The notes under the pieces were generated by a model. It was not told where the DNA came from. It did no database searches and was given only the letters and a program-made list of their open reading frames with translations. Positions 1 to 7,573 of a stretch of 12,555 bases of DNA are shown piece by piece. The stretch is from Acanthaster planci (Eukaryota > Echinodermata > Asteroidea > Valvatida > Acanthasteridae). How positions within the stretch are numbered: the stretch's first letter is position 1; every line of letters starts with the position of its first letter. Position numbers and translations under genes: made by a program. The DNA lies in NCBI RefSeq assembly GCF_001949145.1, contig NW_019091667.1, positions 213,838 to 226,392 of the forward strand, written 5' to 3'.

Positions 1-605
1 TTTTCAGAGGGATCTTAACAGTAACAAATGGACAAAAACAACCATGGCCACACACACAGATAATAAATTTACGTAACAGATGGAAGAGTTTATGCAGGTT
101 GAACGCAACCTACGCCTTAAATTTGAATGCCAAATACTACTGGGAAATTATGTGTATGTGATTGGTCTAAAACTTTTGCCGCATGATCGATTCTTTTTTG
201 TTTGGATGCTACAATGACCATATAACGCGCATAATAAACGGGCCTAAGAATGGAGCAGCATGGGGAAGATGGGATACTTGTGACAGGCTGGACAAAATAA
301 GAAGCACATAGTTATGAAGTGTTATTCTTTAACAGAAGTTCAATGTTGCCAACCCTGACCAGCAGTACATACAACTGAGTGTATATGAAAATTGATATTA
401 CTACATCTCATGCAGAAAACTTCGTGTCAAGATTGACACAGTGTCTAATTTATTTTGGAATACGTTGTGGAACAAACTTAGACCGTATACACTACTTTAT
501 GGATTTACCGAAGTTGGAAAGTTGCACTGTCTTGGAGGGAGGAGTCTGATTTCATATCATACAAAATATTTATTTCAAACCAACGGAATAGTGATCATAC
601 AGTGG
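1..605. other. AT-rich non-coding stretch
   Basis: I see no gene, repeat or RNA here. A 92-codon open frame starts at 441 and runs into the CpG-rich patch, but it has no recognisable domain, low-complexity composition and no supporting context, so I treat it as chance. Confidence 0.5.
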
Positions 606-930
606 AAGCGAAAAATCGGCGTGTCCTGCAGGGCAGTCGTTCGGCATCCGGGATCGGACCTGTCGAGTCCGCGGCGCGCATACTTTTATCTATACAATAA
701 TTTTTGTAAGGACCCCTAGACGCCGCCATCTTGCCCTAATCGCTGCTCCCGAACCGCGCGTCTGTCACATCCGTCCATTGACCGGCCCGTTGGTCGTCTG
801 AGATTCTCCTTGCCATTGGGTGTGGGCATGAGCCATCTTGCCCGGATGGGTCCCATCACTGAAAGAGATCAGTGGGCCCGATCCTGAGAACGTCTAGCCC
901 GGCCCGTGATTAAGTGAGCACTTTATGGAA
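606..930. other. CpG-rich patch, promoter- or LTR-like composition
   Basis: The sequence changes abruptly from AT-rich to GC-rich with many CpG dinucleotides, for example around the GTCCGCGGCGCGC at 667. An AT-rich gap with a TATA-like tract lies near 680-710. The 12-mer GCCATCTTGCCC occurs twice in direct orientation, near 726 and 832. This composition would fit a promoter, an unmethylated island or the regulatory part of an LTR. Which of these it is cannot be decided from the sequence, and no gene starts downstream except the truncated retroelement. Confidence 0.3.
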
Positions 931-1090
931 TAGTATGCGGGGGAACACACTTTGTAGACGGCAGTCTAATGGTGTCTTCAGATCTCAACCTTAATTTGTC
1001 AGAAGCAACCACTGACGTTTTTAAATTTACCTTGTCACCGCTGTGGACATCTGAGTTTTTCAATTGTTATTGATTTTGTTCAGGTACTTC
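893..1090 (+). repeat. Dispersed repeat, copy A (inverted partner at 11079-11230)
   Basis: This segment matches the reverse complement of 11079-11230. Shared blocks include GCCCGGCCCGTG, the AGTATGCGGG region, the AACACACTTTGTAG block, CTAATG, and farther on GAGTTTTT followed by an AATTGTTA-TGATT block and GTACTT. Copy A carries about 45 extra bases in the middle (about 975-1030). Similarity fades on both sides of these limits. The family is unknown. It could be a MITE, an LTR piece or a conserved part of a larger element. Confidence 0.65.
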
Positions 1091-1470
1091 TAGTGTTAGG
1101 GCCAAACTTGCACTTGTTTTTTCCAGCATGGTAAGGGCGCTATGCAAGCAAAATGGAGTTGCTGTATGCAACATGGCTCCATGTGACTAGGATACGTTTT
1201 AACGTGTCTCCGCTTTGTTGGAAGAATTATCCCCTTAAGGTTTTATTAAACGGTTAGTAATAAAAGTGTTTCTTTATCCCAAACGTTATAGTGTTTAGTG
1301 CAATTTCTGTAATGCCATTGACTGTACATTAAGAGTGTTACATTTTGCCAAAATATTTCGGACTGTTTAGGCAAGCTACACGCGGTTGGGATATACATTG
1401 TACATGTAAATGTTACGGGTCTTCACAAACATTCGGTTTTACATTTTGGTTGTCCAGTAGTAGGTGCTGC
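1091..1470. other. Non-coding stretch before the pol remnant
   Basis: I find no retroelement homology until about 1471. There is a short perfect hairpin (ACATGG-CT-CCATGT, near 1169) and AT-rich sequence with AATAAAA-like strings near 1258. The frame that later encodes pol happens to be open from 1345, but its first 40 or so codons do not look like pol. Confidence 0.45.
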
Positions 1471-1905
1471 CTAACAGTGTTACGGTACCTAGCAAATGAG
1501 AATTGCCGATTCCAGACCTTTGTTGCAAACCGCCTTGTAGTCATAAGAGATGCTGCTACTATGCAGAAGTGGAAGTACATAGACACCAAGTCCAATCCTG
1601 CTGATTGTGCAACATGTGGTCAGTCGGTGAAGAGATTCTTGCAGTGTTCTACGTGGTTTGAAGGTCCGGCATTCCTGTCTCAGCCAGAAGCACAATGGCC
1701 TCAGCAAGATACACATCAGACTAAGCTACCTGAAAATGATGTTGAGGTAAAGAAGACTGTGCTGATGACAGCAGAGACATCCACCAATCCAGTGGACAGA
1801 CTGCTGGAGCATCATTCAGATTGGACAAAACTGAGGCGAGCAGTTGCATGGATACAGGTTTGGATGAAGCATCTCCAAGATAAAGATGCCGCATGCGTGC
1901 TATAA
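1471..1905 (+). pseudogene. BEL/Pao pol: RNase H end and connection to integrase
   Basis: This single open frame runs to a TAA at 1903-1905. It reads from the T-VLRYLANEN motif through VANRLVVIRDAAT, WKYIDTKSNPADCATCG and a CSTWFEGPAFLSQPEAQWPQ block. These are the standard end of the BEL/Pao RNase H-like domain and the linker to integrase. The expected start of the block (a Trp-Thr-Asp-Ser stretch) is garbled just upstream of 1471, which sets the left limit of recognisable homology. Homology carries on past the stop in another frame (about 1990-2075, including ALVHFVQQKHWA). Confidence 0.9.
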
Positions 1906-2061
1906 GGAAACAGAGCAGAACAAGAGTCAGAAAAGCCAATCAAGTGTGATTTTGTCATCACAGACCTGAGAAGATTTAATTCATGCTCAACCTACTGCAG
2001 AGAACCTTAAGGCTGCTGAGAGGGCTTTGGTGCACTTTGTGCAGCAGAAACATTGGGCTAG

Positions 2062-2421
2062 GAGATCAGATGGCTCAAAACATTAGAAGAAGCGCTGCCT
2101 TCAGCAGTAAAAAGGTCGTCCTCGTTGAGAACGCTTGTGGATGGTCTTCTACGTGTTAATGGTCGGATTGAAAGCAGATTTTGATTTTTGAGACAAAACT
2201 TCAGATACTACTGCCAAGAAATTGGGTCATATCTCGTCTGATTCTCCAGGACATACACAAGAAGGTTGGTCATTTGGGCAAGAATTCTGTCCTGGCAAGA
2301 CTTTGCCGGCATTAATCGGAGCACCTTCGCTCATCAAGGCATCGTCTCTATATGTGTCGTTTGCAGGAGATACCAAGCACCGGCTGAGCAGCAGAAAATG
2401 GCCAGTTTGCCGCACGAGTGA
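2062..2421 (+). pseudogene. BEL/Pao integrase N-terminal zinc-binding (HHCC) region, frame-broken
   Basis: Pieces lie in different frames. 2062-2184 reads EIRWLKTLEEALPS and then a SSSLRTLVDGLLRVNGRIES block, the usual lead-in to the zinc finger. About 2216-2300 reads ILQDIHKKVGHLGKNSVLARL, with histidine codons at 2256 and 2271. About 2340-2418 carries the CVVC cysteine pair (codons 2353 and 2362), then RRYQAPAEQQKMASLP. The two His and two Cys of the HHCC finger all survive but no longer share a frame, because at least one shift falls between 2300 and 2340. Confidence 0.88.
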
Positions 2422-2953
2422 CTGGCATTAAATGAACCTCCGTTCAGTCATGTTGGAATGGATTATTTTGGTCCTTTTGAGGTGCGGCGTGGTAGAAGTG
2501 ACGTAAAAAGATATGGTGTCAAATTCACCTGCTTGACTTCACGAGCCGTCCATTTTGAGTGGGGACATTCACTTGATACCCGTTCCTTCATCATCATCAT
2601 ACGCAGGTTTATTGTCCGTCGTGAATCAGTCAAGAGTATTCTCTCCGATAATGGTACCAATTTAGTTGGTGCAGAGCGTGAGATGTGAGAGTCAATAGAG
2701 GCATGGAATCGTCAAAAAATCCACAACAGCTTGTCGCAGAAAGCTTTTTCCTGGCAATTTAATCCTCCGACTGGGTCACATTTTGGAGGAATATGGGAAA
2801 GGTTGATCAGAAGTGCAAGGAAGATCTTCTACTCCCTAGTTCTAGAGCGACATTTTCATCTGAATGATGAATCTCTTTAGACTTTGTTGCGTGAAGAAGG
2901 GGCTATTATGAACGGACGACCACTGACTGAATGTCCCAACAGTCCAAGTTGTC
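2422..2953 (+). pseudogene. BEL/Pao integrase catalytic core (DDE), with two stops
   Basis: The rve-type core reads from [16 protein letters not shown] through RAVHFEW-HSLDT, the SDNGTN-VGAE motif and SHFGGIWERLIRSARK to NGRPLTE. The three expected acidic residues are visible in one frame: Asp in MDYFGPF (codon 2461), Asp in SDNGTN (codon 2647) and Glu in GGIWERL (near 2797). TGA at 2686-2688 and TAG at 2878-2880 interrupt them. The core is of ordinary length for the family, so decay is by point mutation rather than by deletion. Confidence 0.93.
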
Positions 2954-3331
2954 CTGACCCCAAACCATTTGTTGCTTCAAAGATCTGGCAAGAGTTTGCC
3001 TCCAGGTTCGTTCAATGATCATGACAAGTATCTTGTTGGGCAGTGTCGGCAAGTTCAATATCTTGCAGACATCTTCTGGAAGCGGTGGTCTAAAGAATAC
3101 CTGCCTCTGATTCAAGAAAGGCAAAAATGCGCTCACCCTTATAGAAATGTGGGTGATTTGGTGTTGGTGGATTCCACTCCAAGATACTCATGGGGCCTGG
3201 AGAGAATAGTGGAAGTTTTCAAGGATAAGAGTTAATTTGTCAGAAGTGTTAAGTTAAAGACTAAAGCCTCTACTTTAGTTCGTCCTTTAGCAAAGTTGTG
3301 TCTTCTTTTTAAGGGCAATGCCAATAAGTAG
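2954..3331 (+). pseudogene. BEL/Pao integrase C-terminal domain
   Basis: A frameshift near 2955 moves coding to another frame, which reads LTPNHLLLQRSGKSLPPGSF and then QVQYLADIFWKRWSKEYLP. A VGDLVLV-like strand, a WGLERIVEVF block and VRSVKLKT-A-TLVRPLAKL follow. The last two are the chromodomain-like C-terminal tail of BEL/Pao integrases. One TAA (3233-3235) breaks the tail. The final TAG at 3329-3331 is at the expected end of the family's pol. Confidence 0.9.
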
Positions 3332-3731
3332 AGATCAGGATCAAGACAACAAGACATAGTTATGCATTTTACTAACCAAGTGTTACACCTCAAAGGGATA
3401 GGTTAAGTTTGTCCTTGTTAATTAGTAGTATATAACTAACAGAAGTGTTTGTCTTTCAGTCTCAATATTCGCTGAACACTGCTTCAGAATCATTCCATGA
3501 ACATGCCTTCCTCTCTGAGAAAATCAGGGTTAAAATGAATGTGCATGTTTGGGATTGTCGTATGTATTATTATTATTTTCTCATAGTGGCAAAGCGCCAC
3601 GTGTACTCAGACACTGTGACAGCATAAACCTGGAGAGTTTCTCCTCGAGGACTAGTGGTGACAATGATCTGTAGACGATGGGATTGGCAGTTGCATGCTG
3701 TCACCGAAGTGATAACCGGAGATCGTTTGCA
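3332..3731. other. Flank of the pol remnant; possible 3' LTR debris
   Basis: BEL/Pao pol is normally followed within a short distance by a polypurine tract and the 3' LTR, so LTR remains would be expected here. There is a purine-rich run (about 3329-3355), but no terminal TG/CA pair can be fixed and no direct copy of this stretch exists upstream of pol in the window. A short TAT triplet run lies near 3561-3577. Nothing else is recognisable. Confidence 0.3.
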
Positions 3732-3736
3732 TAGTA
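3732..3736 (+). repeat. Left target-site duplication (TAGTA)
   Basis: Five bases directly outside the left TGGCACGCC end, repeated exactly at 9984-9988 outside the right end. The outer flanks beyond these bases show no similarity to one another, as expected for a duplicated target. Confidence 0.7.
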
Positions 3737-3776
3737 TGGCACGCCAAACGTTTCAATATTCATTTTTTTCATATAT

Positions 3777-3995
3777 ATGTGCAATGCTCGCAATATGTGT
3801 TCAATAATTTTCATTACATATGCAATGTGCAACGTTTATGTGCAATGTTCAGTAGATATGTGCGATGTTCTGCATAAATATGTTCAATGTGTAACTTACA
3901 CATATGTAATGTTCAATATATTTATGCGATTTTTGACATTTTACACGTGCGATCTTGAAATATATTTGTTCGATTTTTGACATATATGTTCGCTA
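3777..3995 (+). repeat. Array of degenerate ~21-bp motifs (ATATGTGCAATGTTC-like), left arm
   Basis: About eleven variants of ATATGTGCAATGTTC follow one another, beginning near 3777, 3795, 3818, 3837, 3857, 3879, 3902, 3922, 3945, 3964 and 3984. Spacing is 18-23 bases and averages about 21. Later copies drift to TTATGCGATTTTTGAC. Such subterminal motif arrays in DNA transposons often bind transposase. That role is inference here. Confidence 0.75.
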
Positions 3996-4227
3996 ATAAG
4001 GAGACGTCAGGGGGTCATACAGGAAGTTAGGGACCCAGACTATAAATACTGAATTGTGGTATAACAGGGTACAATTTATCCTTGGCTACGGCTTGAAATA
4101 ATGACTCTCTGCTGCGAGTTGCGATAGCCGCTTCAGAAGTATATAGGCTACGTGTAGTCGCTCGATTGGCGTGTTTCTACTGCATGGCATTCAGGCATAT
4201 ACAAGAAAAGTAGTGGAAACCACTTAT

Positions 4228-4706
4228 AGGGTGCACCACTACAAATAAATTCCCATAAACTGCAGTGATAAATCCCCACACTTTGCAATAATTTTAAAAA
4301 TACTCACAACTCTCACAGGTGTCCAGGCTGCACAGAAATACGATGATTGACATGTCCCCTTTCATTTTCCTTTCAATTTTCGGGGGGTTGACCAATGAAT
4401 TTTTGATAAATTTTCACTAGAAGCAGATCACCCCTAAAATGAAGAAAATGTCCCTGCCCAGAAAAGTAGCTATTTTGAAAAACCATCCCTCTGCAAAACA
4501 GCCAAATAGTGCCATTTTTTGACCCAACTGCATCCAAATTACTCAGAATTTGAAGCCCAGAGTCCGGGCCAGGGGTTCAGTGCCATATTTCTCCAATTCC
4601 TCAATTTCATGGCTCTCAGGACTCTCTAATATAGAATATTTTGAGTCTATAACTTTTATTAATGAGCTCGGCGGACATATTTAGGGCCTTCTTGCGAGGG
4701 TGCACC
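4228..4706. mobile_element. 459-bp insertion in the left arm with 10-bp direct repeats
   Basis: AGGGTGCACC occurs at 4228-4237 and 4697-4706. The sequence between them (4238-4696) has no counterpart in the right arm, whereas both sides do: TAGTGGAAACCACT before it and TTGGCAGTGG after it. The direct repeats therefore look like a target-site duplication of a later insertion. No terminal inverted repeats, poly-A tail or coding sequence are evident. A 9-10-bp duplication is usual for Mutator-like elements and also possible for retroposed sequences such as a SINE, so the class stays open. Confidence 0.6.
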
Positions 4707-4882
4707 CTTATTGGGTGGTTGTGATAGTCCAGTCCTTGGCAGTGGAATTGTACTGTTTATTTTCAACTCCGCTCATGCTACACAATGCGATTATCTAATT
4801 TACGTGAGGCCTCGAGGCACTTCCTTCTGACAGCAGGTGTACTTTAACCTACATGTATTTTCCAAGGAGACCTTGCTGTGAT

Positions 4883-5640
4883 TTTTCGGAGTTCAAAACA
4901 TGAGAAGATTGACTCGGAGCTTCTCACAATGGTTAATCTATTCAGACAAATCTGTGGATACGTAGAATATTTCGCAGACGCGCAGAATTTTGCATTTATT
5001 CAAGCAATTGCATTGTTGCAGTTCAGTGGCGATGCCATCACGGGGGTCAAACTCCTGTGGTATCAAACTAACCTTTATAGCTCAGCATTGAACGCTAATC
5101 GTATGTGGTGCTTTATTCCACTGCATGATTTTCAAGACGGGTTGAAATCCTGATACGAAGTAGAGAGACCGTAGAGACTATTCGTCTACCCAAATGGATG
5201 TATGAAGTAAGACATAATGTTTTTTAATCTGTACAAAAACTGTACAACCCAAGAAGACGATGTTGTTTTGTTTAGGGATCGCTCCTCGATCAGCAATGAC
5301 TGATTGTGGAGAAAATGAGTGAATTTTAATCAGAAAACGGACTATAGACTAAGGAATCGTACGGATGTTTGGAATGTTGATGTTTATTGCATCCAGACAA
5401 ATGTATTTTACAGAAGGGTTGTTTTTTGCTAATATAATATCCCAGTAGAAGCCAAATTTCTATGTTTTACATGGATTAACAGATGAATGAAATTAAAATG
5501 CAATTTCAAACGTATATTTACCCTCGTGTAAAAATGCCAATACTTTGGAAATTATATTTATGAATTGACACAATATCGGCAGAATCAGGGTATCGGATAG
5601 GAATTCTCAAGATATCGATGTTTATACTTAATTAAGCTAT
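4883..5640. other. Interior of the long-TIR element, unassigned
   Basis: An open frame of 91 codons occurs at 4878-5153 (+). Its product has no motif I recognise and no similarity to transposases that I can see. The rest is AT-rich. It may be the stump of a lost coding region, but there is no positive evidence for that. Confidence 0.35.
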
Positions 5641-5825
5641 AAAAGAAATTTATACATATGCCTTAATGAGACATATTCTTCAAATTTACTTTGTTGCTTG
5701 TGTGCCGATCCTATACAGTGCATGGAAGGTGGCACCACATTACTTAATTCTGTATCACAGTGTAAAGAATGTACCGTCGCCATGGGCACCGTTGCTGAAT
5801 TACATAATCGTTTCCCCGTTGGATG

Positions 5826-5990
5826 TTTGACAAGTCTCAACCCAGGTAGCAAATCCGGGTTTCCAACCCAAATAGGAAACCATATGGGTCCCAGATAGTC
5901 TAAGATGTGGGTCCCACATTGAGCAACCCATGGGGTCCTTAACATCTTGCATCCATGATCCCATAGGGAATCCCAACTAGAATGGGCCAG
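5826..5990. repeat. Palindrome-rich GGGTCCC/AACCCA low-copy repeat
   Basis: The stretch is built from short related words: AACCCAGG, GGGTTTCCAACCC, CATATGGGTCCC, ATGTGGGTCCCACAT, AACCCATGGGGTCC and CCCATAGGGAATCCC. Many are self-complementary or near so. They produce long open frames on both strands (5698-5898 plus, 5637-6023 minus) that I regard as by-products. It resembles an eroded minisatellite or a hairpin-prone element end. Confidence 0.5.
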
Positions 5991-6134
5991 CTCAAATGTA
6001 AACTTTGGAGTACATGTACACATGTACTTGCTGTTTGAATGTTACAATGTTTAAATCAAATTTGTCGGTTGTAGTACAACTAAGTTTCTATTTTCCTTGC
6101 CCATGGTTTGAAAACCATTATTATTGACTTTAAT

Positions 6135-6470
6135 TATACTTTCTTAGCAAAATCAAAACCTACATGAACACTGGGTTTTAGCGTTTCAGATTGACCTTTC
6201 TTTGCCTGGAATTCCATTTCCTTGAGCATAAATTCATGTTTTATTTCCTGATCCCTAAGTTCCTTTTCAATTTCTTTCGCTTGTAACTGCTATTTTAAGA
6301 CCTCAAGGGGTAATTTAAGTGGGTCCTCCGTCAAAGAGACCCTTCTCAACCATACCATTTATTACAAACACTACGAATTAAATACCCCTTTTTGTCGCCA
6401 CCAAAAACCTTGATACCGAGGGCTTTTGCCAAGACAATCAACTCGTCCTTTAATGGTCAAATTGTCCACA
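6135..6470 (-). pseudogene. LTR-retrotransposon gag N-terminal remnant (Ty3-like, probable)
   Basis: On the minus strand, starting near 6469, a DNLTIK stretch shifts frame into KDELIVLAKALGIKVFGGDK and a KGYLIRS tail. After further stops comes LKLPLEVL, a TAG, and then about 60 open codons: QLQAKEIEKELRDQEIKHEF, a charged MLKEMEFQ coiled-coil stretch, and finally a GFDFAKKV motif ending in TAA near 6135. The order (a small helical head, a charged coiled coil rich in E/K/L, then an FD-A-KK-V motif) matches the N-terminal part of Ty3-like gag polyproteins in animals, which assemble the particle. The capsid core that should follow FDFAKKV is absent. The initiation codon has decayed to GTG. The retroelement-gag reading is good; the Ty3 assignment is inference. 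Confidence 0.5.
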
Positions 6471-6599
6471 CTCTCACGTCGTCAGAAATCCACATAACAG
6501 ATAAAAGAATGGGAAAGGAACACTGAAATGACATGAGGATCAGAATCAAGGAATTTGCTCAAAACAGAATTGGAATTAATTTAATTATTCAATATTACC

Positions 6600-7200
6600 A
6601 ATTAACACAAACCAAATTGAATGACATGGATGCGCAAAGAATTATACAGTGTTAAATTAAACAAATCATAGGTTGGCCATTGCGAGGGGAGGTACCTCCA
6701 TGAACGGAATCCTGAGCCGCCAGGAAGATGCTGGAGTTCGTATCTGTTATCGGCGACTTCCGACGGGAGCGGGAGCTGGACGATCGATGACCAGTGGGCG
6801 AGGTCTAGTACTCGACAAATGACTTGTAATGGAAGGGCGTGGTACCGGCGAGAAGAACATGGCAAGACGGCAGACCACAGTTTGCGGCGATGGAACCTAG
6901 CTGGTCTTGTCCTGTCGGCACGGCAACGAAAAGACGGTCCAACGCAGACGACAGGAAGGCATGATTATGTCGTGTGCCCGTGCAAGGAGAAAATATTCCT
7001 GCTTGTCCACCCCAGCAAGCTGAAGCTCAGAATCCGCCAAGGCACGAAATCCCAACACTTTAAGACCGGTAGGAAATTCCAAAGTCCATTCCACTGGTAA
7101 AGAATGTGTCAGACCCCGGCACAGGAGCAAATAACGACGGTTCGTGGAAAAATATCAGTCAGCGAGGTAAAGGATGTCAGTCGCAGAGCGATTGGCCCAC
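6600..7200 (-). other. GC/CpG-rich stretch upstream of the gag remnant; candidate 5' LTR or leader
   Basis: Relative to the minus-strand gag remnant this is the upstream side, where a 5' LTR and leader would lie. Composition rises sharply in G+C and CpG between about 6690 and 7180. Open frames on both strands (6819-7100 plus, 6897-7130 minus and 6602-6865 minus) are side-effects of this composition and match nothing I know. No LTR ends can be fixed, and no direct copy downstream of gag is present. The call rests on position and composition only. Confidence 0.3.
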
Positions 7201-7565
7201 TTAATTTACATATAACCTTCGCAAAACTTTACTGAAATTTAACGGATTCTTAACAGCCTCATGTGTTGAGCATGAAATGGAAAGTATAGCGTCAGTCTCA
7301 TGGCTTATGTTTAGCCCTTGCTGGCGTATAAAACTGAAGAACTAATTGAAGGAACAGAGAACACATTGCCTTTGAGTTACAGACCCATGATAAACAGTGG
7401 GCATATATTGAAGAGGCACAAAAAAGTGATGTGCGGATGAGATTATTTTGCAGAGTTTTACGATATGGGGCGTGGTAAAAAAAATCCCCATTCAAAACGT
7501 TCAATTTCCATTTTGCTCCCCCCCCGACTTAAAACTTGCATATTGTATTAAGGCAATTGGAAATC
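7201..7565. other. Interior spacer, unassigned
   Basis: AT-rich sequence with a short C-run near 7519. I see no gene, repeat or RNA here. Confidence 0.4.
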
Positions 7566-7573
7566 ACATTCAT
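7566..7573 (+). repeat. Left target-site duplication (ACATTCAT)
   Basis: The eight bases ACATTCAT directly precede the terminal ATGGAATTCC and recur exactly at 8878-8885 after the mirror-image terminus. Confidence 0.8.

Larger units (their letters stand above)
1471..3331 (+). pseudogene. pol: BEL/Pao LTR-retrotransposon pol remnant (RNase H end, integrase, C-terminus)
   Basis: This is a 5'-truncated pol of the BEL/Pao class. In order it shows the end of the RNase H/connection region (VLRYLANENCRFQTFVANR, then KYIDTKSNPAD and a WF-GP-FL motif), a linker, the HHCC zinc-binding domain, the DDE integrase core, and the C-terminal domain (QVQYLADIFWKRW, EYLPLIQERQK). The protein ends naturally at the TAG at 3329-3331. 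The reading frame shifts several times: near 1900, 2060, between 2184 and 2340, and near 2955. In-frame stops include those at 1903-1905, 2182-2184, 2419-2421, 2686-2688, 2878-2880 and 3233-3235. Gag, protease and reverse transcriptase are missing. In the intact family, integrase joins the cDNA copy to host DNA. This copy cannot do so. The class call is firm from the order and wording of the motifs; the family within BEL/Pao is not resolved. Confidence 0.95.
3737..4882 (+). repeat. Left inverted arm (interrupted)
   Basis: The arm matches the reverse complement of about 9314-9983. After the terminal block come the motif array (3777-3995), a well-conserved block (GGGGGTCATACAGGAAGTTAG at 4010 and ATTTATCCTTGGCTACGGCTTGAA at 4074), and TAGCCGCTTC near 4128. 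The match resumes after an insertion with TTGGCAGTGG near 4736, ACACAATGCGATTATCT near 4781 and TTTTCCAA...GCTGTG near 4858-4880. Its ends are clear on the outside and fade gradually on the inside. Confidence 0.82.

Noticed and set aside
441-719. 92-codon open frame, plus strand
   Set aside because: No domain, and it crosses a composition boundary; most likely chance.
3777-3980. Cys/Met-rich small open frame, plus strand
   Set aside because: It is the translation of the ~21-bp repeat array, not a gene.
3777-3995. CRISPR-like regular repeat array
   Set aside because: Units are degenerate and directly abutting, with no unique spacers; eukaryotic context; mirrored in the opposite arm.
4878-5153. 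91-codon open frame that might be a transposase stump
   Set aside because: No catalytic motif, zinc finger or helix-turn-helix visible; its start overlaps the inner end of the arm.
5637-6023. 128-codon open frame, minus strand
   Set aside because: Largely encoded by the palindromic GGGTCCC repeat; an equally long opposing frame exists and no domain is seen.
6009-6028. Near-palindrome AGTACATGTACACATGTACT
   Set aside because: Short and AT-rich; expected by chance in sequence of this size and not linked to any element end.
6819-7130. Overlapping 93- and 77-codon frames on opposite strands
   Set aside because: GC-rich composition keeps stops away; no recognisable product on either strand.
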